Below are positions 1-9,411 of a stretch of 47,772 nt of DNA, in pieces. How positions within the stretch are numbered: position 1 is the stretch's first letter; each line of letters opens with the position of its first letter. Source of the DNA: Methylobacterium sp. Leaf118 (lineage in GTDB: Bacteria; Pseudomonadota; Alphaproteobacteria; Rhizobiales; Beijerinckiaceae). Location of the stretch: positions 1 through 47,772 of the forward strand of contig NZ_CAKLBV010000033.1 of assembly GCF_920984675.1 (NCBI RefSeq), written 5' to 3'. The notes beneath the pieces were generated by a model. It had not been told where the DNA came from, made no database searches, and saw nothing but the letters and a program-made list of their open reading frames with translations. The position numbers were made by a program, and so were the translations under genes.

Positions 1-825
1 GGAGAGGCCCGGGGGCGGCGTCACCGCGGAGGACGGCCGCTTGAGCGCGACCTGGAGCTGGCGCGCCATGTCGGAGAGCACCGAGGGATCGACCGGCCGC
101 GGCCCGCGCCCGGCGATCACCGGGGGCGGCTCCGGTATCGGCTCGGCGGCCTGCGGGAGGCGGGCCGTGGCGGGCGGGGTTGGTCTCGGTGTGGTCGCAT
201 CCGGGCGCGGACGTTCGGCCGTGGGCTCGGGCCGCGGGGTCGCCAGGGGCGGCGGTGTCCGGCGAATCAGGCGGCTCATCGCCGAGGCCGGCCGTGCCGG
301 GGGCTCGGTCGACGGCTCCTCCGGCTCGAACAGGCCGGGATCGAGGGGGGGCGAGCGCTCCGGATGCACCGGCTCGGCCCCGGGCAGGTCGGGTGGCACG
401 ACCTCGGGCATCGTGAAGGTCGGTGGCGCCGGGCTGTCGAGGAAGCGCTCGGCCCGGGGCCCGTCGAGGGCGTCCGGCCCGTCCGCTTCGGGCTCGCGGG
501 CGCCGTCGGCGGTGTAGCGCGCGCCCGCGCCGCGCTGGATGTGCCGCTCGATCACCACGTCGTTGGGCCCGCCGACGAGGAGCAGATGCTCGACATTGTC
601 CCGCCGCAGCAGGATGAGCTGCCGGTGCCGGTCGAGTTCGTAGATGTCGACGATGCCGAGCCGCGGCTGCCGCCCCCGAGTCCCCGCGCCCGCCGTGAGG
701 GATAGGCTTCGCCCGGTCAGGCGCCGCAGCAGAAGGTATCCTCCGATCATCAGGATCAGGATGACGATGAAGAGGACTACGAACTGAACGACGTAAGAGC
801 CGTCGGAACTGAAGAACGCTTGCAA
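1..825 (-). CDS. fliO: Flagellar biosynthesis protein FliO-like, 3' end cut by window
   Basis: Leftward open frame of 275 codons running off the window start. It begins with about ten polar residues, then one membrane span (VVQFVVLFIVILILMIGGYLLL, about residues 12-33), then a small basic domain containing RLGIVDIYELDRHRQLILLRR and a VEHLLLVGGPNDVVIE segment. That pattern is typical of FliO, the single-span accessory protein of the flagellar type III export gate. A long Pro/Arg-rich low-complexity tail follows, longer than classic FliO. The neighbours flgB-fliE-fliQ-fliR-flhB support the call. The start is uncertain: TTG at 825 directly precedes the span, but in-frame GTG codons lie further upstream (near 864) and no clear ribosome site decides. 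It is divergent from flgB across about 265 bp. Confidence 0.72.
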   Translation of the reverse strand, partial: MQAFFSSDGSYVVQFVVLFIVILILMIGGYLLLRRLTGRSLSLTAGAGTRGRQPRLGIVDIYELDRHRQLILLRRDNVEHLLLVGGPNDVVIERHIQRGAGARYTADGAREPEADGPDALDGPRAERFLDSPAPPTFTMPEVVPPDLPGAEPVHPERSPPLDPGLFEPEEPSTEPPARPASAMSRLIRRTPPPLATPRPEPTAERPRPDATTPRPTPPATARLPQAAEPIPEPPPVIAGRGPRPVDPSVLSDMARQLQVALKRPSSAVTPPPGLS

Positions 826-999
826 GACCGGCGACTTTCGCAGTCGGGGCCCGGTCGGGCCCACTCGTGACACGGACCGGAGTATCGCCGCCACGGGGGA
901 ACGCCGCAACAAAGCCGAAGGCTTCGTTAACAGGCTGGTTGTGCCGGAACGGACGTCCGGCGGGCTCTGTGTCGCGATGGGTGGGAAGAAATTGCCGGC

Positions 1000-1015
1000 T
1001 TAACGCCTCCTTAAC
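1000..1015 (+). promoter_or_regulatory. CtrA-type binding site upstream of flgB
   Basis: The bases read TTAA-CGCCTCC-TTAAC, an exact match to the alphaproteobacterial CtrA consensus TTAA-N7-TTAA(C). The site ends 75 bp before the flgB start, in the fliO/flgB divergent region. A further TTAAC half-site lies at 927-931. In Caulobacter and relatives CtrA-P activates early flagellar genes, and CckA, encoded 3.7 kb downstream, sits at the top of the CtrA phosphorelay. Binding itself is inferred. Confidence 0.6.
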
Positions 1016-1090
1016 CATGCGGGCGGCACTTTCTGCCGGGTCCGGTCCCGCGTCCTCCCGGCGCGGGCCGCCGGAGGTCCCGGGTCCCCC

Positions 1091-1513
1091 ATGTCCCTCA
1101 CCGACCTGCCCCTCCTCGGCATGCTGCGCACGCGGATGCACTGGCACCAGGCCCGCCAGGCATTGCTCGCCGAGAACGTCGCCAATGCCGACCTGCCGAA
1201 TTTCCGCCCGCGCGATCTCGCCGAGCCGGCCGGGACCGGCACCGCCGCGGGCCTCGCCCCGCCGGTCGGGGCGGCGGTCGGCGGCGACGGGCTCGCCCGC
1301 ACCGACGTCGCCCATCTCGGCCTGTCCGCGCAGGGCGGTCCGAACGCCGACCCGCGCCGCTTCAAGGGCTTCGAGGTCCGCCCCTCGGGCAACGGCGTGA
1401 ACCTGGAGGAGGAGATGATGAAGGCCGGCGACAACCAGTCGGACTACCAGCTCGTCGCCTCGCTCTACCAGAAGAGCCTCGACGCCCTGAAGATCGCCGT
1501 CGGCAAGCGCTGA
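1091..1513 (+). CDS. flgB: Flagellar basal-body rod protein FlgB
   Basis: 140 residues, the usual FlgB length. The N-terminus (SLTDLPLLGMLRTRMHWHQARQ, then LLAENVANADLPNFRPRDL) is the rod/hook-family amphipathic helix followed by the conserved N-A-N-x-x-x-P segment. The C-terminus (GVNLEEEMMKAGDNQSDYQLVASLYQKSLDALKIAVG) is the matching C-terminal helix that forms the rod coiled coil. FlgB is a proximal rod subunit exported through the flagellar type III apparatus. It is the first gene of a rightward operon, with flgC starting 6 bp after its stop. A GGAGG lies about 12 nt before the ATG. The middle of the protein is Ala/Gly-rich. Confidence 0.93.
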   Translation: MSLTDLPLLGMLRTRMHWHQARQALLAENVANADLPNFRPRDLAEPAGTGTAAGLAPPVGAAVGGDGLARTDVAHLGLSAQGGPNADPRRFKGFEVRPSGNGVNLEEEMMKAGDNQSDYQLVASLYQKSLDALKIAVGKR

Positions 1514-1519
1514 GCGAGG

Positions 1520-1936
1520 ATGGCCATGGATTTCCTGAAGAGCATCGGCATCGCCGCCTCCGGCCTCAAGGCCCAGTCGGGCCGGATGCGCATCATCGCC
1601 GAGAACATCGCCAACGCGGATTCGACCGCCCCCTCCGTCGGCGGCGAACCCTACCGGCGCAAGATCCCGACCTTCGCGAGCCGGTTCGACCGGGAACTGA
1701 ACGCCAACGTGATCGAGGCCGGCCGCGTGCGCCGCGACGCCTCGCCGTTTCGCACGAAGCACGACCCCGGCAACCCCGCTGCCGACGCCCGGGGCGAGGT
1801 GCGCCTGCCCAATGTCAACGGGCTGATCGAGAACATGGACATGCGCGAGGCCCAGCGCTCCTACGAGGCCAACCTCAACATGGTCACCGCGACCCGGCGG
1901 ATGATCTCCCGAACCCTCGAGATCCTGAAGGCGTGA
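1520..1936 (+). CDS. flgC: Flagellar basal-body rod protein FlgC
   Basis: 138 residues, normal for FlgC. It has the N-terminal rod signature (SGLKAQSGRMRIIAENIANADST), a middle containing a YRRKIPTF-type segment, and the C-terminal NGLIENMDMREAQRSYEANLNM followed by a helix ending RTLEILKA, which is diagnostic for FlgC. It forms the proximal rod with FlgB and FlgF. Two ATGs (1520 and 1526) are possible starts; GAGG at 1516-1519 abuts the first, so the second is equally plausible. The stop codon overlaps the GTG start of fliE by four bases (GTGA), suggesting translational coupling. Confidence 0.94.
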   Translation: MAMDFLKSIGIAASGLKAQSGRMRIIAENIANADSTAPSVGGEPYRRKIPTFASRFDRELNANVIEAGRVRRDASPFRTKHDPGNPAADARGEVRLPNVNGLIENMDMREAQRSYEANLNMVTATRRMISRTLEILKA

Positions 1937-2256
1937 CGTCGATGACCTCCTCCGCCTTCGCCGCAGGCGCCTACGCCGCCGCCCAGAACGTCGCCCGCCC
2001 CGGGGCCGCCGCCAAACCCGCCCAGGCGGCGGGCGCGGCCAACGGATTCACCGGCTTCCTGCAGCAGACGCTCGACGGCGTGGCCCAGAGCGGCGCCCAG
2101 GCGGACCGCGCCGCCTTCTCGGCCGCGGCGGGCAAGGCCAATGTGGTCGATGTCGTCACCGCCGTCGCCGAGAGCGAGACCGCCCTCCAGACGCTGGTGG
2201 CGGTGCGCGACCGCGTGATCTCGGCCTACGAAGAGATCATGCGGATGCCGATCTGA
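1933..2256 (+). CDS. fliE: Flagellar hook-basal body complex protein FliE
   Basis: 107 residues. The C-terminal half (NVVDVVTAVAESETALQTLVAVRDRVISAYEEIMRMPI) is the conserved FliE signature. The N-terminal half is a low-complexity Ala-rich stretch (AAGAYAAAQNVARPGAAAKPAQAAG), as is common in alphaproteobacterial FliE. FliE joins the MS ring to the proximal rod and is needed for rod export. The start is GTG at 1933, overlapping the flgC stop in GTGA; an ATG at 1942 is an alternative that removes three residues. It is followed by an 87 bp spacer before fliQ. Confidence 0.93.
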   Translation: MTSMTSSAFAAGAYAAAQNVARPGAAAKPAQAAGAANGFTGFLQQTLDGVAQSGAQADRAAFSAAAGKANVVDVVTAVAESETALQTLVAVRDRVISAYEEIMRMPI

Positions 2257-2343
2257 TTGTTTCCCGAGCTTGATCGCTCTCCCGTCCCCGAGGGAGAGCG
2301 CTGGCCCGGCACCGATCCCCCTGGACGGGACATCCTGAAAACC

Positions 2344-2610
2344 ATGACCGGCCTCGCCATCCTCGATATCGCCCGCGACGGCATCTTCGTGTTCCTGAAG
2401 GTGGCCGGCCCCCTGATGCTGGTCGCCCTCGTGGTCGGCCTCGTCGTGTCGCTGTTCCAGGCGCTGACCCAGATCCAGGAGCAGACGCTGATCTACGTGC
2501 CCAAGATCGTGACCGTGTTCGGCGTGCTGCTGCTGATGCTGCCCTTCATGGGCGACGCCATGGCGGCCTACATGGCCCGCATCGCCGCGCGTATCGCCGC
2601 GGGCGGCTGA
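2344..2610 (+). CDS. fliQ: Flagellar export gate protein FliQ
   Basis: 88 residues with two hydrophobic hairpin segments (FVFLKVAGPLMLVALVVGLVV and IVTVFGVLLLMLPFMGDAMAAY) separated by SLFQALTQIQEQTLIYVPK, the hallmark of FliQ/SctS. It is one of the three core export-gate subunits (FliP, FliQ, FliR) of the flagellar type III secretion system. The ATG at 2344 is chosen because the open frame upstream to 2257 encodes non-conserved residues and the length then matches the family. It lies 48 bp ahead of fliR. fliP is not in this window. Confidence 0.95.
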   Translation: MTGLAILDIARDGIFVFLKVAGPLMLVALVVGLVVSLFQALTQIQEQTLIYVPKIVTVFGVLLLMLPFMGDAMAAYMARIAARIAAGG

Positions 2611-2658
2611 TGCGGCCCCTCGCGCAAGGCGGAGACCGGGGCTACAGGATGGCCGGGG

Positions 2659-3435
2659 ATGAACACCTCGCTCAACCTGCTGCTGCCGGGGCTCGCCGCG
2701 GCCTACCTGCTCACCTTCGCCCGGGTCGGCACGCTGATCATGCTGATGCCGGGGGTCGGCGAGGGGCTGGTCTCGCCGCGCCTGCGGCTGGCCCTTGCGC
2801 TCCTCGTCACGCTGGTGCTGTTCCCGACCGTGCGTCCGCTCCTGCCCATGGGCAACGGGACGCTCGCCCCGCCCGCGCTGATCGGGCTCCTGTTCGGCGA
2901 GATCCTGATCGGGCTGATGCTGGGCCTGTGCGTGCGCATGGTCCTCGCCGCCCTGACGACCGCCGGCAACGTCATCTCGCAGCAGCTCGGGCTCGCCTAC
3001 GCCATGACGGTGGACCCGACCATGGGCGGCCAGCAGGCGGCGATCGGCAACTTTCTGTCGCTGCTCGGCATCACGCTGATCCTGGCCACCGACCTGCATC
3101 ATCTCGCCCTGGAGGCGATCGGGCACAGCTACGTCACGATTCCCCCCACCGGCCTGCCGGCGATGGGCGACGCCGCCAAGCTGGCGCTGGACGCCTTCGC
3201 CCGCAGCTTCGCGCTGGGCGTGCGGATCGCCGGCCCGTTCATCGTCTTCGCGATCCTGTTCAATCTCGGCCTCGGCGTTCTCTCGCGCCTGATGCCGCAA
3301 TTGCAGGTGTTCTTCCTCGGCGTGCCGGCCTCGGTGATCCTCGGCATGCTGATTCTGGCCGGCGCCCTGGGGCTGCTCATGGGCCTGTTCCTGGACGATC
3401 TCGGCCGCACCCTGGGCCAGCTCGTCGGGCGCTGA
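2659..3435 (+). CDS. fliR: Flagellar export gate protein FliR
   Basis: 258 residues, the usual FliR/SctT size, with about six membrane spans. Recognisable blocks are AYLLTFARVGTLIMLMPGVGE near the N-terminus, GEILIGLMLGLCVRMVLAALTTAGNVISQQLGLAYA in the middle, and a final cytoplasmic tail after LLMGLFLDDLGRTLGQLVGR. It forms the export gate with FliP and FliQ. The flhB GTG start follows 14 bp after its stop, consistent with the fliR-flhB gene pair seen widely. Confidence 0.95.
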   Translation: MNTSLNLLLPGLAAAYLLTFARVGTLIMLMPGVGEGLVSPRLRLALALLVTLVLFPTVRPLLPMGNGTLAPPALIGLLFGEILIGLMLGLCVRMVLAALTTAGNVISQQLGLAYAMTVDPTMGGQQAAIGNFLSLLGITLILATDLHHLALEAIGHSYVTIPPTGLPAMGDAAKLALDAFARSFALGVRIAGPFIVFAILFNLGLGVLSRLMPQLQVFFLGVPASVILGMLILAGALGLLMGLFLDDLGRTLGQLVGR

Positions 3436-3449
3436 GGGACCGTTGAGCC

Positions 3450-4517
3450 GTGGCCGAGGAGACCGACCAGGAAGACAAGACCGAAGAACCGACCTTCCGG
3501 CGCATCGAGCAGGCGATCGAGCGCGGCGACGTGCCGAACTCGCCCGAAATCTACACCTTCTTCATCCTCGCCGCCCTGACCCTCGTCCTGATCGTCTCGG
3601 CCAAGCCGATCGCGGAGAGCCTGTCGCGCGACATGCGCGGCTTCTTCGTCCACGCGGCCGCGATGCCCGGCGATCCGGCGACCTATCTCGGCGTGGCCAC
3701 CCGCGCCGCCTGGATCGGGCTCAAGGCCCTGGCCATCCCCCTCGGCCTCGCCCTGGTCGCCGGCCTCGCGGCGGGCTTCCTGCAGCACCGGCCGATCCTC
3801 ACGGCCCAGAGCCTCGCGCCCCAATTCTCCCGCATCTCGCCCATGGCCGGGATGAAGCGCCTGTTCGGGATGGAGGCCTGGGTCAATTTCGGGAAGGGAT
3901 TGGCCAAGATCACCCTGGTCGGGGTCGTGGCCGGCGCGATCCTCTGGGCCGAGCGTGGGCGGGCGGAATCCCTTGCCCAGCTCGAACTCGGGGCGGCGCT
4001 CGCCGTGACGCTCGCCCTCGCCGTCAAGATGATGGGCGGGATGCTCGCCGTCTACGCGGTGATCGCGCTGGGCGACGCGCTCTACCAGCGCCACCGGTGG
4101 CGGTCACGGCTGCGGATGTCCAAGGAGGAGATGAAGCAGGAGCACAAGGAGACGGAGGGCAGCCCCGAGGTGAAGGGCCGCCAGCGCCAGCTGCGCCAGG
4201 CCAAGGCCAAGAAGCGGATGATGGCCGCCGTCCCCACCGCCACCGTGGTGGTGACGAACCCGACCCACTTCGCCGTGGCCCTGCGCTACGAGGCCGGCAT
4301 GGCCGCGCCCGTCTGCGTCGCCAAGGGCGTCGATTCCCTGGCCCTGCGCATCCGCGCGGTCGCCGCCGAGCACGGGGTGCCGGTGCTGGAGAACCCGCCC
4401 CTGGCCCGTGCCCTGCACGCGACCGTCGAGGTCGACGACGAGATCCCCGCCGAGCATTACCGCGCGGTTGCGGAGGTGATCGGTTTCGTGCTTCGCCTGC
4501 GCCGTCGGGCGGCCTGA
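3450..4517 (+). CDS. flhB: Flagellar export switch protein FlhB
   Basis: 355 residues. It starts with the acidic, polar MAEETDQEDKTEEPTFRRIE head typical of FlhB. Four membrane spans follow (about residues 28-50, 85-110, 140-165, 180-210), then a charged linker (SKEEMKQEHKETEGSPEVKGR) and the cytoplasmic autoprotease domain with N270-P271-T272-H273. Self-cleavage between Asn and Pro in this NPTH motif switches export from rod/hook to filament substrates. The tail IGFVLRLRRRAA is normal. The start is GTG at 3450. This is the last flagellar gene of the block; cckA follows 176 bp later. Confidence 0.95.
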   Translation: MAEETDQEDKTEEPTFRRIEQAIERGDVPNSPEIYTFFILAALTLVLIVSAKPIAESLSRDMRGFFVHAAAMPGDPATYLGVATRAAWIGLKALAIPLGLALVAGLAAGFLQHRPILTAQSLAPQFSRISPMAGMKRLFGMEAWVNFGKGLAKITLVGVVAGAILWAERGRAESLAQLELGAALAVTLALAVKMMGGMLAVYAVIALGDALYQRHRWRSRLRMSKEEMKQEHKETEGSPEVKGRQRQLRQAKAKKRMMAAVPTATVVVTNPTHFAVALRYEAGMAAPVCVAKGVDSLALRIRAVAAEHGVPVLENPPLARALHATVEVDDEIPAEHYRAVAEVIGFVLRLRRRAA

Positions 4518-4693
4518 GCGGATGTCCCGCCGGACGCTGCGAGATCGGACCCCGACATGGGCCCGGCCGCGCGACGGCGCGGCGGAAGTCCCTCAGATGC
4601 CACGGTTTATGCACCATTGTCGGGCTAGGATGCACGCGTTCGGGCCGCGGGGCACGGCTCCGGAGGCTGGGCGCGAGGGATGGGTAGGGCCTG

Positions 4694-7423
<2,730 letters not shown>

Positions 7424-7494
7424 GAGCCCTCGCCGGATCGAGGGGTGCGCCCCACCGGCGCCTCCCGAGGCTGATGGCGATGGCGGCCGGAGGG

Positions 7495-7689
7495 TCATTC
7501 CCCCGGTTCGGCGCGCCCGTCGGAGGCATCGGCCTCGTCCGACCCTTGCGGACCGAGATCACGTTCCACCTCGCACAGGGCCATCTGCAGCAGCACGGTC
7601 TGGCGGAAGGCCCCGTCCGGGCCCAGCTTCGCGAGAGCCTCGCGCAGAAGCAGTTGGACTTCGCGTAACGTATCCCCGCTGATCGTCAT
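7495..7689 (-). CDS. Small hypothetical protein
   Basis: Leftward frame of 64 residues from ATG at 7689. It reads as an amphipathic helical segment (GDTLREVQLLLREALAKLGPDGAFRQTVLLQMALCEVERDL) followed by an acidic, polar tail. I do not recognise a family. The frame stays open upstream to 7860, but that extension is Arg/Ser-rich and looks non-coding. A weak GAGG precedes the ATG. It is convergent with cckA, whose stop is 72 bp away, and downstream of the metallopeptidase on the same strand. It could be a real small protein or a chance frame. Confidence 0.4.
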   Translation of the reverse strand: MTISGDTLREVQLLLREALAKLGPDGAFRQTVLLQMALCEVERDLGPQGSDEADASDGRAEPGE

Positions 7690-8061
7690 GCCCGGCACCG
7701 CCTCGCGCGCACGATTTCTCAACGTATAGAACCGGACGGTCTGGTAGAAAAGTACCGGTACGTGGCGGCTATGGTCCACGTTACTGCGGCGCGTCGGCGA
7801 TGTGCCGGAAACCGACCGCCCGGGATGGCCCGAAATGCGCCTCGGAGGCCGCCCGATCACCGGGCGTCCTCTTGTCGGTCGCGACGAACGCGTGGGCGTT
7901 TTGCGAGAGGCCCCGACGCCTCTGCCTCAGGTGGCGATCGGGGGGCGGCCCTCGCGCGGCCAACGAAGGCTCACCATCAGTCGGCCCGCCCACCGCCAAG
8001 CCTGTCCACCGCCCAGGCCCGCCCATCGACGGAACGAGGCGGTGGAGACGTCAGGCGTCCG
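7690..8061 (-). other. Intergenic stretch, no convincing gene
   Basis: 372 bp between the metallopeptidase stop and the small hypothetical. Open frames here have the Arg/Pro-rich composition of antisense high-GC noise. The only structure seen is a short inverted repeat (ACGTGG near 7759 and CCACGT near 7776). It probably carries the promoter of the 7495-7689 frame. Confidence 0.4.
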
Positions 8062-9126
8062 TCAGACCCGACCGTGGACGAGGTCGTGGATGAAGCCGAG
8101 CTTGCGCACCACCGGCGGGGCGATCACGAACGGATAGAGGTCGCTCTCGCCCATGGCGCGGTTGACGCTGTTGAGGGCGAAGACGAAGGGCAGCCACGCA
8201 TCGACGATCTGCTCGATCGTGCTCGCGGCGTAGGGATCGAAGCCGATCCGCGCCGCCATCTGGCCCGAGACATCGATCGCGGGTTGCACCTGCATGCCGA
8301 AGGCCGCCGCCATCTCCAGGGTGTCGACGATGTGGAGGTAATGCGCCCAGGTCTCGGCGAAGTCCTCCCAGGGATGGGTGGTGGCGTAGGCCGAGACGAA
8401 CCGCTCCTGCCAATCGGCGGGCGGGCCCTGGTCGTAATGGCGCTGCAGCGCGGCGCCGTAATCCTGGGAATCGTCGCCGAACACCGCCCGGCAGGCGTCG
8501 AGGCGGCCGGCGTCCCGCACCAGGATGTCCCAGTAATGGTGGCCGACCTCGTGGCGGAAATGGCCGAGCAGGGTGCGGTAGGGCTCGCCCATGCTGGCGC
8601 GGCGCTTCTCCCGCTCGGCCGGGTCCGCCTCGATCAGCGCGATCGTGATGACGCCGTTCTCGTGGCCCGTCATCACCTTGGGCCCGTGGGCGGCGGGCGG
8701 GTCGGCCAGGAAGTTGAAGATCAGGCCGTGCTCGGGATCCTCGGCGCGGGTCTTGAGCGGCAGGTTCCAGCGCAGGAGCGTGTAGAACAGCCGGTGCTTG
8801 GCCAGTTCCATCTCGTGCCAGCGCCGCAGGTTCATCGGGTCGGACACGTCCGGCACCGTGCCGTTGTGGCGGCAGGCGAGGCAGAACGCATCGGTCGAGC
8901 CCGGCGGCACCATCCAGTTGCAGGTGTCGTGGGCGGCGTTGGTGCAGAGGAAGCTCGTGCTCTCGGGAAGCGCCAGCGGTTGCCACGCGTTGTTGTCGCC
9001 CGCGGGCTCGAGCGCCGAGAGCCGGCCGGCCTGCGGCAGGTATCCGAGGCGGTGGCCGCAGCGCTGGCAGGTTCGGTTCTCGAAATACAGGACGTTGTCG
9101 CAGGCCTGACAGCGAAACAGCTTCAT
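8062..9126 (-). CDS. Zinc-ribbon putative zinc metallopeptidase
   Basis: 354 residues from ATG at 9126; upstream in-frame codons encode non-conserved residues. The N-terminus is a zinc ribbon (CQAC at residues 6-9, CQRCGH about 20-25). A second CxxC-like pair (FCLAC) lies near 97. The body carries HEVGH (His192, Glu193, His196), the HExxH zinc-protease motif extended with a downstream ETWAHYLH segment that may supply the third ligand. This matches the conserved bacterial family of putative zinc-binding metallopeptidases (DUF2248-like) with an N-terminal zinc ribbon. No signal peptide is present, so it is cytoplasmic. Substrate is unknown. Confidence 0.8.
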   Translation of the reverse strand: MKLFRCQACDNVLYFENRTCQRCGHRLGYLPQAGRLSALEPAGDNNAWQPLALPESTSFLCTNAAHDTCNWMVPPGSTDAFCLACRHNGTVPDVSDPMNLRRWHEMELAKHRLFYTLLRWNLPLKTRAEDPEHGLIFNFLADPPAAHGPKVMTGHENGVITIALIEADPAEREKRRASMGEPYRTLLGHFRHEVGHHYWDILVRDAGRLDACRAVFGDDSQDYGAALQRHYDQGPPADWQERFVSAYATTHPWEDFAETWAHYLHIVDTLEMAAAFGMQVQPAIDVSGQMAARIGFDPYAASTIEQIVDAWLPFVFALNSVNRAMGESDLYPFVIAPPVVRKLGFIHDLVHGRV

Positions 9127-9379
9127 CGGATCACAGATCTTTCGCGAACGCCCAGGCGCCGGGCGATGCAACGGGCATGCAAGACCGGCGGTGGAAGAGG
9201 CGGGCAGGAGAGGAGGCGGCCATCAAAGTCGCCACGGCCCCCGGTGTTCCGCGGGCGTTGAAGTTTTTGTGATCCGATCCCGCAGGCGAAAGCCGAGGGC
9301 CGCGCCGCCGACCCGCGACGAGATCGGCAACGCTCGGTCGCAGCGCCCCTGACGAAGGGTTCGGTCCTCGTAGCCCCCG

Positions 9380-9395
9380 GGGCGCCAAGGCGCCC
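9380..9395. terminator. Hairpin just downstream of alaS, weak terminator candidate
   Basis: GGGCGCC (9380-9386), AA, GGCGCCC (9389-9395) form a perfect inverted repeat 17 bp past the alaS stop. There is no U-tract on either strand, so intrinsic termination is uncertain. Confidence 0.3.
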
Positions 9396-9411
9396 GCGCG
9401 GGTTCGGTGGG

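Noticed and set aside
1861..3300. 479-codon leftward frame antisense to fliE-fliQ-fliR
   Set aside because: Gln/His/Arg-rich low-complexity shadow of clear flagellar genes.
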